From Sulfuracidifex tepidarius (GTDB taxonomy: Archaea; Thermoproteota; Thermoprotei_A; Sulfolobales; Sulfolobaceae): DNA of 64,000 nucleotides. The translations under genes and the position numbers were made by a program. Below the pieces are notes generated by a model. That model was not told the origin of the DNA. It ran no database searches and worked only from the letters and a program-made list of their open reading frames with translations. The stretch covers positions 944,875 through 1,008,874 of the forward strand of contig NZ_AP018929.1 in NCBI RefSeq assembly GCF_008326425.1, in the 5' to 3' direction. Within the stretch, counting starts at the first letter, position 1, and each line of letters opens with the position of its first letter. Positions 47,274 through 56,259 of this stretch are shown in pieces.

Positions 47274-48797
47274 TTATTTCCCTACAGTAGTTCCCCCTGA
47301 AGAGACTATCTCGTCTTCTGATGCTTCCTCTAACGACTTGTCCTTTGGTTCTCTCACGAAGGCAACCGTAAGTAAGGCTCCTATAATGCTCAGTCCTGCA
47401 AGTAACAGTAGGATATCCTTTACTCCTATAGACACGAGCAACCCTGGGAACAAGTATGTAGCGATTGCTGCTCCAACTTTGCCAGAGGCAGCAGAGATAC
47501 CGTGCCCTGTAGTCCTATATCTCACTGGGTAAACCTCAGCCGGGATAACGAAGGTGGTAGTGTTAGGGCCAAAGTCTATGAAGAAGTAAGATAGGGCATA
47601 AAGGGAGAAAGCTGCAAGCGTTGGGATGACAAATCCAGTCACCTTAGTTCCGCTCGTCACCATCAGAAAAGATACCACAGCGTAAAGCACTGCCATCATT
47701 AAGAATCCCTGAGTTTGGATCAACTTTCTTCCGAGCTTGTCCATCAAAGCCACTGCAGTAAAGTATCCAAAGAAACCTACCAAGAACGGAATTCCTCCGT
47801 CAAATATTTCCTTAGCCAGATCGGCCTGGAAGTCACCCAAAGCGAGAACCTGACCAGCCGCAAGCTTGGGGAATGTGCTACCCAAAACTGAACTCACTAT
47901 AGGCCCAGAGTAGACTCCGGTACCGTAGAACGCCATATCTAACATGGTCCAAGTTATTGCTGTGCCTATCAGGAGTTTCCCGTACTTCGATAGAAAATCA
48001 GAGAAAGATATCTTCTTTGACGTCACCGCTGATGAAGTATCTATGCTGGTCCCTAGAACAGATGCTGCCTTCTTTGCAGTCTCTACGTCTCCTTTAGCTA
48101 GAAGAGAGTACCTCGGAGTCTCAGGGACCTTTCTCCTCAGGTAGATTACGGTCGCTGCCGGAATAGCTCCAATTATTGCCGTTACCCTCCAAGAAAGGTC
48201 AGGAGGTAAATATAAGGCTGATATAGTTCCCACTGCTACTGCAGCAACTGAACCTAAACCTTGATTGGCGAAAACTAAAGCTATCAGCTTACCGCGGTCC
48301 TTTATGTTCGCGTATTCGCTCATGATGGTGGCTGATATCGGATAGTCCCCTCCTATACCTATCCCCATTATCGACCTAAACAGTATGAGTAGAGGAAGGC
48401 TAGGAGCTAGACCGCTCAGGAAAGCTCCAAGGGCTAGGAGAGAAGCTTCAACGCCATACACTGTCTTTCTTCCTATTCTGTCACCAAGGAAGCCAAACAG
48501 GAGTTGTCCAAGAATAGCGGTTATTATTGCTGATGAACCCAAGAGACCTGTCCAAAATGCTGAGTCTGGCCCATTAAGGTATGAAGTGAAGCCTGGTATA
48601 TTGAGACCAGCGTATTTATGGGCATTACTCAAAGTATCTATTATTGCGCCTATGATGAACAAATCATACGCGTCAGTGAAGAAGCCCATCCCAGATGTGT
48701 ACCATATCTTTATATGGTTCAACGAGAGTTTACTTGAATCCACGTTCTTGAAAGGACTCTTTTCCATAGATCTTTCTGAGCTACTTAGAACTGTCAT
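47274..48797 (-). CDS. MFS transporter, phosphate:H+ symporter (PHS) type
   Basis: 507 residues, 12 spans. N-terminal GMGFFTDAYDLFIIGAI, then GQLLFGFLGDRIGRKTVYG and [19 protein letters not shown], which match the eukaryotic-like PHS family (Pho84 pattern). The long loop between spans 6 and 7 (residues 220-250) is as expected. C-terminal PAEVYPVRYRTTGHGISAA. Substrate may be phosphate, or organic acids as in bacterial relatives. The first 15 residues may not belong; ATG at residue 11 is an alternative. Confidence 0.8.
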   Translation of the reverse strand: MTVLSSSERSMEKSPFKNVDSSKLSLNHIKIWYTSGMGFFTDAYDLFIIGAIIDTLSNAHKYAGLNIPGFTSYLNGPDSAFWTGLLGSSAIITAILGQLLFGFLGDRIGRKTVYGVEASLLALGAFLSGLAPSLPLLILFRSIMGIGIGGDYPISATIMSEYANIKDRGKLIALVFANQGLGSVAAVAVGTISALYLPPDLSWRVTAIIGAIPAATVIYLRRKVPETPRYSLLAKGDVETAKKAASVLGTSIDTSSAVTSKKISFSDFLSKYGKLLIGTAITWTMLDMAFYGTGVYSGPIVSSVLGSTFPKLAAGQVLALGDFQADLAKEIFDGGIPFLVGFFGYFTAVALMDKLGRKLIQTQGFLMMAVLYAVVSFLMVTSGTKVTGFVIPTLAAFSLYALSYFFIDFGPNTTTFVIPAEVYPVRYRTTGHGISAASGKVGAAIATYLFPGLLVSIGVKDILLLLAGLSIIGALLTVAFVREPKDKSLEEASEDEIVSSGGTTVGK

Positions 48798-48910
48798 GAT
48801 ATATACTTTACCTACATAATCTATTTTTACCTATAGCAGGTATATAGAGCTATATAGTAGCCCTATAAAAGGCGAGTAAACTTTAAGACTTATGAAGAGT
48901 AATTTGTCCT

Positions 48911-48998
48911 GCCGCTGTAGCTCAGCCTGGTCAGAGCGCCGGCCTTGTAAGCCCTTCTAGAGAGCCGGATGTCGCGGGTCCGAATCCCGCCAGCGGCT
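48911..48998 (+). tRNA. tRNA-Thr (anticodon TGT), with 13-nt intron
   Basis: Acceptor GCCGCTG with CAGCGGC, D arm GCTCAGCCTGGTCAGAGC, anticodon stem CCGGC/GCCGG, anticodon TGT at 48946-48948, T arm GCGGG-TCCGAAT-CCCGC, discriminator T. A 13-base intron (48950-48962) follows base 37. Confidence 0.9.
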
Positions 48999-49122
48999 TC
49001 TCCTTCAAGTATAGAAGCAAGGCTTCCCTCATAACTTCGCTTCTTGACATCCTCTTGTTAGCAGCGTAAAGGTCTAGCAAGCTCAAGAGCTTTTCATCCA
49101 TTTTTATTGTTACGACCCTCAT
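48931..49122 (-). CDS. Ribbon-helix-helix (CopG-like) DNA-binding protein
   Basis: 63 residues: the strand RVVTIKMDEKLLSLLDLYAA and helices NKRMSRSEVMREALLLYLKE are a clear ribbon-helix-helix. The last 20 codons run antisense through the 3' part of tRNA-Thr (AGFGPATSGSLEGLTRPAL), so its tail is dictated by the tRNA. The start at the ATG 49122 fits better than a longer frame from 49164. Target unknown; autoregulation is usual. Confidence 0.65.
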   Translation of the reverse strand: MRVVTIKMDEKLLSLLDLYAANKRMSRSEVMREALLLYLKEKPLAGFGPATSGSLEGLTRPAL

Positions 49123-49214
49123 AAGATAGAAATTGAAGGGTATTATATTATAAAACGACTTCACATAACGTCAAATAGAGAGAGTTAACCGAAAGTAAAA
49201 AGAAGTAATAAATT

Positions 49215-50339
49215 TCAATAACCTAGATGAGTTAGTATAGACTCGATCTTGTCCTTTATTAGGTCAGTAGTTTCGTCCTCTATGAAACCCCTTATTATCA
49301 TCCCCTCAGCCTCTTTCTGAGTCAACCCCCTGCTCTTTAAGTAGAAGATCATGTCCTCATTTATCTTTGAAACTGCTGCGGAGTGCTTAGCCATGATGAC
49401 ACGTCCGGTCTTCACTTCGAGCATCGGTACCACAGAGGCATGAGAACTGGGTGACAGAATCATTGCTCTACCCGTTATTGAAGTTGAGCTGTCAACTGCT
49501 TCCTCCTTTATTTCAGCTTGTCCCCTAACTGCAATTTCAGAGTCGTCCGCGGCTATCCCCTTTAGCTTACCGTCGCTCATGCTCTTAGGGCCTACGTGAG
49601 AAACGTCTGTAATCACGTCAATTCTGTCCCTTTCAGTCCCTAGAGCTAGAGCTGAGAACTCACTTTTAGCTGATGTTTGAAGGTCAGTCTTGAAATAAAC
49701 GTGACTCATCTTGCTTTCCGTACTGAATATAGTAGTCCTTAAATTACCCTTAACGTTCGCCTTCATCGAGATGAAGTTTGGACTGCCTCCCCCGAGAAGG
49801 AGAGAAGAAATAGACACGGAACTATCCTCTTCACATTCTATCGATATTAAGGAAAGGGGAAGAGTAGAATCCCCATTAGCCTCAAGCAAGTAAGTTACGT
49901 CTATTGATGATCCTTTAGCTGACTTTATCATTAAGTGAAGAGGAGACAGTCCTGACCTAGGTCTATGCCTTATTATATAAGATCCAGAGGTGTCTATTCT
50001 CACTACTTTCGCAGTAGCTAACCCTAGTGACACCAGCTTACCGTCGTCCTTCCTGAAAAGGGATCCCTTCAGCGAGTCAGTTATAGATACTGAAGGAGGA
50101 TGAGATAAGATCTCGTCGTCGACAATTATTTCCGATCCAGAAACATCTTTCGGTACGCTGAGTTTCTTTATGTTCATCTTGTCGTATATCGACCACTCAG
50201 TATACGTCTTCACCGTAGGAGAGTCGTGAACTGTTTGATAAGGCAAAGAGTAGAAGGAGGAAATATACTCCTCTCTCTCTGAGGAATTCTCGAACTTGTT
50301 TAGAGATTCTTTTAGAGTATCTGGGTCTATAAGAGCCAA
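49215..50339 (-). CDS. sufD: SufD-like Fe-S cluster scaffold protein
   Basis: 374 residues with the SufB/D beta-helix core and the C-terminal signature KHSAAVSKINEDMIFYLKSR then GLTQKEAEGMIIRGFIED. Partner of SufB and SufC in assembling Fe-S clusters. It follows SufB by 2 bases in the order C-B-D. Confidence 0.9.
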   Translation of the reverse strand: MALIDPDTLKESLNKFENSSEREEYISSFYSLPYQTVHDSPTVKTYTEWSIYDKMNIKKLSVPKDVSGSEIIVDDEILSHPPSVSITDSLKGSLFRKDDGKLVSLGLATAKVVRIDTSGSYIIRHRPRSGLSPLHLMIKSAKGSSIDVTYLLEANGDSTLPLSLISIECEEDSSVSISSLLLGGGSPNFISMKANVKGNLRTTIFSTESKMSHVYFKTDLQTSAKSEFSALALGTERDRIDVITDVSHVGPKSMSDGKLKGIAADDSEIAVRGQAEIKEEAVDSSTSITGRAMILSPSSHASVVPMLEVKTGRVIMAKHSAAVSKINEDMIFYLKSRGLTQKEAEGMIIRGFIEDETTDLIKDKIESILTHLGY

Positions 50340-50341
50340 GT

Positions 50342-51781
50342 TTAAGCCACTGCTCCCAATTTATCTAGCTCCAGTTTAATAACCTTGTTCAGCATCGTGG
50401 CATACTCGAACGGTAGCTCCTTCATGATCTCGTCTACGAAACCTAGGACTAGCATTGATGTAGCCTCCTTTTCGTCTATCCCTCTAGACATCAGGTAGAA
50501 CAACTGTTCCTCGTTCATCCTGAACGTGTGCGCTTCATGTCCTACGTCGCTCTCCTCCTCAAAGACCTGGTTGTGTGGGAATGTGTAAGCCTTGGTTTTG
50601 TCGTCTAACATTAATGAGTCGCATTTCACGAACGCTTTGGAGCCTAGAGCTCCTTTGTTTACCCTGATAAGTCCTCTGTAGATGTTCACTCCGCCGTTGA
50701 AACCTATGTTCTTGTTAATTACCTTACTTTTAGTGTTCGGGGCAGCGTGAATCATTTTAGAACCGCTGTCTTTCCATTCGCCTTCACCGCTCGCCATAGT
50801 CACGACCAAGCTGGTTGAGGAAGCCCCACTACCCCTCAGTATGGTGGATGGATAAACGAAGCTGTACTTGGAACCCAATGAGCCTTCAACCCATTCCACT
50901 ACTGAGTTCTCGTTTGCCCATGCTCTCTTGTTGTTGAAGTTTATCACGTTCTTGCTCCAGTTCTGAATCGTGGTGAACTTTATCCTGGCGTTCTTTGCAG
51001 CGAAAAGCTCAACCATTCCGTCGTGGAACGAATATTTCTTCATTTGAGGAGCACTACAACCCTCTATGAAGTGAACCGAAGAGTTCTCGTCAGCTACCAG
51101 GAGTGTGTGCTCGAACTGTCCTTCCATCTCTGATCCTATTACGAAGAAGCCTTCCACGGGTGTACTTATGTGAACGTTCTTGGGAACGTACATGAAAACT
51201 CCACCGCTCCACAATGCACCGTGAAGAGCGGCGAACTTGTGATCCGACGCAGGGAAGATCTTCATGAAGTAATCTTTCATTAAGTCCGGGTACTTCTGAA
51301 CTGCTTCCTCTGGAGGTAGCATCACTACTCCTTTCTTGGAAAGCTCATTCTTTACGTTAGCGTAAATTGGCTCGGACTCGAAAACTGCTACCAGTCCTCC
51401 AAGGAATTCCTTTTCGCTCTGGGGTATCCCAAGAGCGTCGTAGTACTTCTTTATCTCTTGCGGTACTTCGTCCCAGTTTCCTACCTTCTCAGCGTCTGGC
51501 TTAACGTATATGTCTAAGGCTGATACGTCCAATGAAGAAAGTACTTCGGGTAACCAATTTGGGGTTGGGATCCTCTCGAAGAGTTCCAAGCTCTTAAGCC
51601 TGAACTTGGTCATCCATTCAGGTTCCTTCTTAGCTCTCGATATCGCTTCCACTGTACTCGCTGTTAGCCCTGACTGAACCATCCTCCTGTGAAACTCTGA
51701 CTCTGAAACCTTATTGTACTTGGCTTCCATCGAAGCATTTATGAGCTCGTTTATGTCCAAAGATATTTTGTCCTCTGTCAT
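50342..51781 (-). CDS. sufB: SufB Fe-S cluster scaffold protein
   Basis: 479 residues, full-length SufB: central beta helix with MVELFAAKNARIKFTTIQNW and NVINFNNKRAWANENSVVEW, then LRGSGASSTSLVVTMASGEG and the C-terminal signature DVGHEAHTFRMNEEQLFYLM, SRGIDEKEATSMLVLGFV. Forms the SufB2C2-type or SufBC2D complex with the neighbours. Confidence 0.95.
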   Translation of the reverse strand: MTEDKISLDINELINASMEAKYNKVSESEFHRRMVQSGLTASTVEAISRAKKEPEWMTKFRLKSLELFERIPTPNWLPEVLSSLDVSALDIYVKPDAEKVGNWDEVPQEIKKYYDALGIPQSEKEFLGGLVAVFESEPIYANVKNELSKKGVVMLPPEEAVQKYPDLMKDYFMKIFPASDHKFAALHGALWSGGVFMYVPKNVHISTPVEGFFVIGSEMEGQFEHTLLVADENSSVHFIEGCSAPQMKKYSFHDGMVELFAAKNARIKFTTIQNWSKNVINFNNKRAWANENSVVEWVEGSLGSKYSFVYPSTILRGSGASSTSLVVTMASGEGEWKDSGSKMIHAAPNTKSKVINKNIGFNGGVNIYRGLIRVNKGALGSKAFVKCDSLMLDDKTKAYTFPHNQVFEEESDVGHEAHTFRMNEEQLFYLMSRGIDEKEATSMLVLGFVDEIMKELPFEYATMLNKVIKLELDKLGAVA

Positions 51782-51831
51782 TCTACATCTACTTTAACTA
51801 TGTTAAAGAAGAAATAAAAACCTTTGGTACA

Positions 51832-52581
51832 TCAGTTTTTGCCTTCCTTTATCACGGATTCATAACCGAACTCGTCTATCTTCTTAGCCAGTTCCATGGT
51901 TCCAGAAGCTGCGATTTTACCCCTGTATAGGACATGAACTTGGTCTGCGTTTATGTGGTCCAATATCCTTCTGTAGTGAGTTATGATGAGATACCCGGTA
52001 GAGTTCTGATCTCTAAGTTGAGATATAGCCTTTGATATTATTGAAAGACCGTCTACATCGACGCCTGAGTCTGGTTCGTCCAGAATGGCGAACTTGGGCT
52101 TCAACAAGAGCATTTGAAGTACCTCAACCCTCTTCTTCTCTCCTCCGCTGAATCCCTCATGGACACCCCTATTCAAAAGGGTCTCCTGAATCCCCACTTC
52201 TTTGCTTATAGATCTTACCTCTTGTATTATCTGAGGTACTGATGCTGAGGTACCCTTGACCTTATTGTACTCAGCTACAAGGAGAGTCGATAGCCTTACC
52301 CCTGGGACTTCTACGGGGTTCTGAAAAGCAAGAAAGAGACCCTTCTTTGCTTTCTCGAAAGTATCGAGATTAGTTATGTCTTCACCGTCTACCGTTATCT
52401 TCCCCTTAGTTATCTTATACTTAGGATGTCCAAGAAGAGCTAGTGAGAGAGTTGTCTTTCCTGAGCCGTTAGGTCCCATCAAGGCGTGAATTTCCCCGCT
52501 TTTGATCTCGAGACTTATTCCCTTTAGTATTTCCTTGCCTTCAACCTCAACGTGCAAGTCCTCTATTTTTAATGTTGACAT
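51832..52581 (-). CDS. sufC: SufC ATPase
   Basis: 249 residues. Walker A GPNGSGKTT, Q-loop AFQNPVEVPG, signature FSGGEKKR, Walker B FAILDEPDSGVD, all characteristic of SufC. Drives the SufBD scaffold. First of the suf genes; about 50 bases before SufB. Confidence 0.95.
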   Translation of the reverse strand: MSTLKIEDLHVEVEGKEILKGISLEIKSGEIHALMGPNGSGKTTLSLALLGHPKYKITKGKITVDGEDITNLDTFEKAKKGLFLAFQNPVEVPGVRLSTLLVAEYNKVKGTSASVPQIIQEVRSISKEVGIQETLLNRGVHEGFSGGEKKRVEVLQMLLLKPKFAILDEPDSGVDVDGLSIISKAISQLRDQNSTGYLIITHYRRILDHINADQVHVLYRGKIAASGTMELAKKIDEFGYESVIKEGKN

Positions 52582-52600
52582 AATGTATAGACTTTTCCTT

Positions 52601-53602
52601 TCATCCCGTTAAATTTCTTTCCATCCAAGGTAAATCTTCCAGGAAGATAGTGCAGGAGCTGTTAGCCAACGCTCCTTCCATCATGGAGAGGATTTCAGTC
52701 ACGTAGAAGTTGAGGAGTTGTGGAGAGTTCTTGAAGGAGTCGTTCATCACGTTCTTTATCTGATAAATTATTGTTGTACCGTTAGATATCCTTTTCACGC
52801 TTGGGAAGAGTATGCTCATGACTATTTCGTCCAGAAGATCGTTCATGTTACCGAGGATCTGCTTCAAGGGTTCTGCTATGTTTGGTTCTAATTTAATTGT
52901 TTTAACGTAATCGCCAAGCTTGTCCAGGATCGAATCTATGTTCAGTAGAATTGAGGCGTTAACTATAACGAAAGAGTTCTTCGTGAAGTCTGACTCGGCG
53001 TAAAGCTTATTCCCGACAGTTCTCCTCAATAGCATGAGGTATATTTTCCTCAAGTCCTCTTGATTGGCGTAAACTTCCTTGACCTCTTGATTTGACAACA
53101 GAGAGATGAGGTTATCTATCTTTTTCGACATGATGTTAAGTATCCTCCTCAGGAGACTTTCCATACCTATTTTCTCTATGTCTAGGAGACACTCTAACTT
53201 CACCCTGTTTTCACTGCTCTCCGTGAGCTCTGCTCCAACTAGCTGTTTCGAAAACTCGGAAACCTCCTCAACGTCCTTAGGGTTGAAGGGCTTTTTGCTC
53301 TCGAAAACTATTTCATCGTAACCGAGGGAGTATAAGCAAGTTAAAACCTTAGTCATTGGCTGTTTCAGCGTATCGATGTCCAAAACTATGCTCTTCCTTC
53401 CAGCGTTGAACTTTATTTTCTCAGCCACTAGCTTTAGAGTGCCGTCGTCCAAGACTTCCATAATTATCTTGTCTCCAGGGTTTATCTTCCATTTGTTTAT
53501 CCATTTCTTTGGTAAAGTAATGAAAAGCGACGATGATCCGAGTTTCTGTACTTTCCTAGTTTCCATATCTTTAGCGTTCCTATCTTCGGTCAAAGCAACC
53601 AT
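52601..53602 (-). CDS. PhoU-like protein with N-terminal AbrB/SpoVT DNA-binding domain
   Basis: 333 residues. Residues 15-60 (KVQKLGSSSLFITLPKKWIN, KWKINPGDKIIMEVLDDG) form a swapped-hairpin AbrB domain; the rest is a helical PhoU-like repeat. Archaeal proteins of this kind are thought to sense phosphate or metal and regulate transport. It ends 20 bases before SufC on the same strand, so it may be co-transcribed with suf genes; a link between phosphate/metal state and Fe-S assembly is possible but unproved. Confidence 0.75.
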   Translation of the reverse strand: MVALTEDRNAKDMETRKVQKLGSSSLFITLPKKWINKWKINPGDKIIMEVLDDGTLKLVAEKIKFNAGRKSIVLDIDTLKQPMTKVLTCLYSLGYDEIVFESKKPFNPKDVEEVSEFSKQLVGAELTESSENRVKLECLLDIEKIGMESLLRRILNIMSKKIDNLISLLSNQEVKEVYANQEDLRKIYLMLLRRTVGNKLYAESDFTKNSFVIVNASILLNIDSILDKLGDYVKTIKLEPNIAEPLKQILGNMNDLLDEIVMSILFPSVKRISNGTTIIYQIKNVMNDSFKNSPQLLNFYVTEILSMMEGALANSSCTIFLEDLPWMERNLTG

Positions 53603-53670
53603 ATAACTATTAATAAACAGTGTTTATAAAAACATTATAGACTCTTAGTAAGACTTAGATACGGGGATTT

Positions 53671-54030
53671 TTACGTCGATTTACGTGCCATCCTTATCCT
53701 CAATACCCACTTGACCCTCTCGACCTTGATAGAGTCGGAGTCGGCGTCCTCCGGTAGATTTATCTCAGCTTGGTAAACGTTCCCCATTTTGTCCTTACAT
53801 TTGAACTTCATGAGGTTTCCTTCGACTTTCATGTAAATAGAAGTAGGATCAACATAGGGTACGTCGACAATGCAGTCGTAGTGGTCTTCGCAAGCGTACA
53901 TGTCGAGGAGAGGAGAGGAGAAAAACTCCCTCTCCAAGTTCTCCATTTCCTTCTGGAAATTAGCTATTTCTCTCCTAATAATGGAATTCATCATATCGTT
54001 GAGATCCTTGTAAACCGGCATCTGGATCAC
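53671..54030 (-). CDS. Small heat-shock (Hsp20-like) protein, divergent
   Basis: 119 residues. N-terminal helical arm, then an alpha-crystallin-like beta sandwich: YDCIVDVPYVDPTSIYMKVE, NLMKFKCKDKMGN and AEINLPEDADSDSIKVERVK, WVLRIRMAR. The final I-x-I tail of true sHSPs is lacking. ATG overlaps the PAC2 stop by 4 bases. Single Cys residues in CEDHYDC are unusual. Confidence 0.6.
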   Translation of the reverse strand: MIQMPVYKDLNDMMNSIIRREIANFQKEMENLEREFFSSPLLDMYACEDHYDCIVDVPYVDPTSIYMKVEGNLMKFKCKDKMGNVYQAEINLPEDADSDSIKVERVKWVLRIRMARKST

Positions 54031-54800
54031 GCGTACGTGGAAGGTTTGACCGAGGTATAACCTGGCATCTCTTTCCTGGTCTGCTCCATGAGTCCCTTTA
54101 TCTTAGCCCTGACTTCCTCAGCTTCCTTGAGTAGAGCTGAGGTATCTATCTGAATTCCTGTGTACTTACTCACAACGTCCAAAGCTACTGCGGCAGCTTC
54201 TGGGTCTGGTAGGTCAAGAAAAGACTCGACTACTACTACGAGGTTCCTTATGCCTCTCCTGGCAGTTTCCAGAAGAATAGGAGCATAAGGACCTGCTATG
54301 TACCCTTCCTCGAACCTTTTCATCAGTCCTGTTCTGTTTATCTCTTCACCTAAGGACTCGTCGTTGGCTATCCAGAATGGAGAGGGTTTCTCAAGGTCCA
54401 GTCTGTTCTGAACCGGCAGGCCCGTTATAGAAATGATGAGGGCAGGAGAGAACTTGGAGAGATATTCAACAAGAGCTGAAGCTAAGGCCTGTACCGATCC
54501 TGAAGGTATGGCCGCCCAAGAGTGAACTAGGATGAAATTGTCCCTATGATATAAGGAAATAGGGGACTTGGCTATGCCAGATGAGATGTGTGAAATAGGA
54601 GGTAGATGAGATTCAGAATATACCTGAGCGAATTCCTTGAAGTTGCCGTTACTTATTAGAAACTCAGTTGAGATTCCCCCAACAAGACCCGCATCTGGAA
54701 GACCTAAGATCACATAAGTCGGTTTAGCTACTTCTGGAATGTATTTCTCTCTAAACTCTATTCCGTGCAAATCATTCACCTTTTTGTATTTTCTCAACAT
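54027..54800 (-). CDS. PAC2-family protein (proteasome assembly chaperone-like)
   Basis: 257 residues. Family wording: [20 protein letters not shown] at the start, [20 protein letters not shown] in the middle, and [20 protein letters not shown] near the end. Archaeal PAC2 proteins are candidate chaperones of the 20S proteasome or nucleoside-type enzymes. Overlaps GcvH by 29 bases and the Hsp20-like gene by 4, so both belong to the glycine-cleavage transcript. Confidence 0.8.
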   Translation of the reverse strand: MLRKYKKVNDLHGIEFREKYIPEVAKPTYVILGLPDAGLVGGISTEFLISNGNFKEFAQVYSESHLPPISHISSGIAKSPISLYHRDNFILVHSWAAIPSGSVQALASALVEYLSKFSPALIISITGLPVQNRLDLEKPSPFWIANDESLGEEINRTGLMKRFEEGYIAGPYAPILLETARRGIRNLVVVVESFLDLPDPEAAAVALDVVSKYTGIQIDTSALLKEAEEVRAKIKGLMEQTRKEMPGYTSVKPSTYA

Positions 54801-55182
54801 ATTTCTCTGCGTCCATTAATTTTACCTTTTCGTTAACGTCTTTGCATCTTAGCTTGAATATCCAACCTTTCCCGTAAGGGTCAAGGTTCATCAGCTCAGG
54901 AGATGAGGTGAGGTCTTCGTTAACTTGACATATCTTACCTGAAAGAGGAGTATAGATATCTACAGCAGCTTTCACTGATTCCACTACGCCTATAGGATCT
55001 CCGGCAGAAAAGTCCCTCCCTACTTCGGGTAATTCTATTCCCACGATGTCACGAAGCTTCTTCTGTGCGTAGTCTGTAATCCCTACTGTAGCCACATCAC
55101 CTTCTAATTTAACCCACTCGTCTGTTTCAGTGTAAAGTAAATCCGAAAGAACCGTGTACTTACCTACCTTTATTTCTGCCAT
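54772..55182 (-). CDS. gcvH: Glycine cleavage system H protein
   Basis: 136 residues. Lipoyl Lys71 in [18 protein letters not shown]. Carries the aminomethyl group between P and T proteins. Its ATG shares one base with the end of GcvT (55182). Length normal. Confidence 0.95.
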   Translation of the reverse strand: MAEIKVGKYTVLSDLLYTETDEWVKLEGDVATVGITDYAQKKLRDIVGIELPEVGRDFSAGDPIGVVESVKAAVDIYTPLSGKICQVNEDLTSSPELMNLDPYGKGWIFKLRCKDVNEKVKLMDAEKYVEKIQKGE

Positions 55183-56219
55183 TAAATAAATGGGAAGTCG
55201 TCCATTTTTATTTCATACGTTTTCCCCCTTATTTCTACAGTCGTCGAGTAGCCAAGAAAGAAGTGTTGAGGTGAAATGTAACCCATACCAATAACTCTGT
55301 TAAGGAAAGGAGAGAAGGTTGAGCTTGTTACGTAACCTACTTTGCTCCCTAAGGACGTGACTTCCATACCCCTTCTCGGTATAACTCTCATGCCTTTCTT
55401 CATCTTGAAGCCGAACCTGATTTTTGAGACGCCGTTCCTCAGCTGTTCAACTATAGCGTCCTTCCCGACGAATCCCTTAGATAAGGAAAATACCCAGTAC
55501 CTAGCTTCAACTGGGGTCACGCTCTCATCTATGTCCTCACCGTAGAGGAGATATCCCATCTCTTGCCTTATGCTATCCCTAGTGACCAGACCTGCAGGCT
55601 TTACACCGTTTTGAGCCAATTTGGTGAAAATCGCACCTGCAATCTCTGGTTCGGCCCAGACTTCTATTCCGTCCTCTCCCGTCCAGCCTGACCTACTGAG
55701 CAAGAAGACTTTCATTCCCATGTAACTGACATTTAACTTGAACGTCATGTGAGGTATCTCGTCTACATTGAAGATTTCCTTTACCTTCTTACCTTGAATT
55801 GCGATCATAGCTAAACTGAAGGTAAGGTCTTCTACGTCTAAAGACGAGTTGGACTTTATCCATTTGATTACCTTTTCCCTATTAGTTGCGTTCGTGACCA
55901 AGAGGAAATCAGAATCGCTAATCTTGTATGTCATAACGTCATCGATGAAACCTCCTCTATCGTTGAGGAAGGCTGTAGGTCCTATCATTTGTCCGGGGCT
56001 TCCATTCAGTTCCTTTGCTATCAATTCCTCTAGTTCCTCTGCTCTTCCCTTCACTCTCAGTCTTCCCATGTGTGATAGGTCAAAAACAGCTACTGAGTTC
56101 CTGACAGCTAAATGCTCCTCTTGGTAGCTAGAGTACGTCATTGGCATGTTCCATCCTGCAAATTCGCCGAAGTTGGCTCCTGACTTTTCTTCAACTTCAA
56201 ACAAAGGAGAAACAAACAT
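55182..56219 (-). CDS. gcvT: Glycine cleavage system T protein (aminomethyltransferase)
   Basis: 345 residues. [35 protein letters not shown], the central [17 protein letters not shown] and [20 protein letters not shown] are classic GcvT motifs (catalytic Asp in LSHMGR region). Transfers the one-carbon unit to the pterin carrier. Divergent from GcvPA with a 40-base shared promoter region, so both strands are likely co-regulated. Confidence 0.95.
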   Translation of the reverse strand: MFVSPLFEVEEKSGANFGEFAGWNMPMTYSSYQEEHLAVRNSVAVFDLSHMGRLRVKGRAEELEELIAKELNGSPGQMIGPTAFLNDRGGFIDDVMTYKISDSDFLLVTNATNREKVIKWIKSNSSLDVEDLTFSLAMIAIQGKKVKEIFNVDEIPHMTFKLNVSYMGMKVFLLSRSGWTGEDGIEVWAEPEIAGAIFTKLAQNGVKPAGLVTRDSIRQEMGYLLYGEDIDESVTPVEARYWVFSLSKGFVGKDAIVEQLRNGVSKIRFGFKMKKGMRVIPRRGMEVTSLGSKVGYVTSSTFSPFLNRVIGMGYISPQHFFLGYSTTVEIRGKTYEIKMDDFPFI

Positions 56220-56259
56220 TAATTAAATAGAGCCCGTTGGTGAGTATTTAGATTAACTC

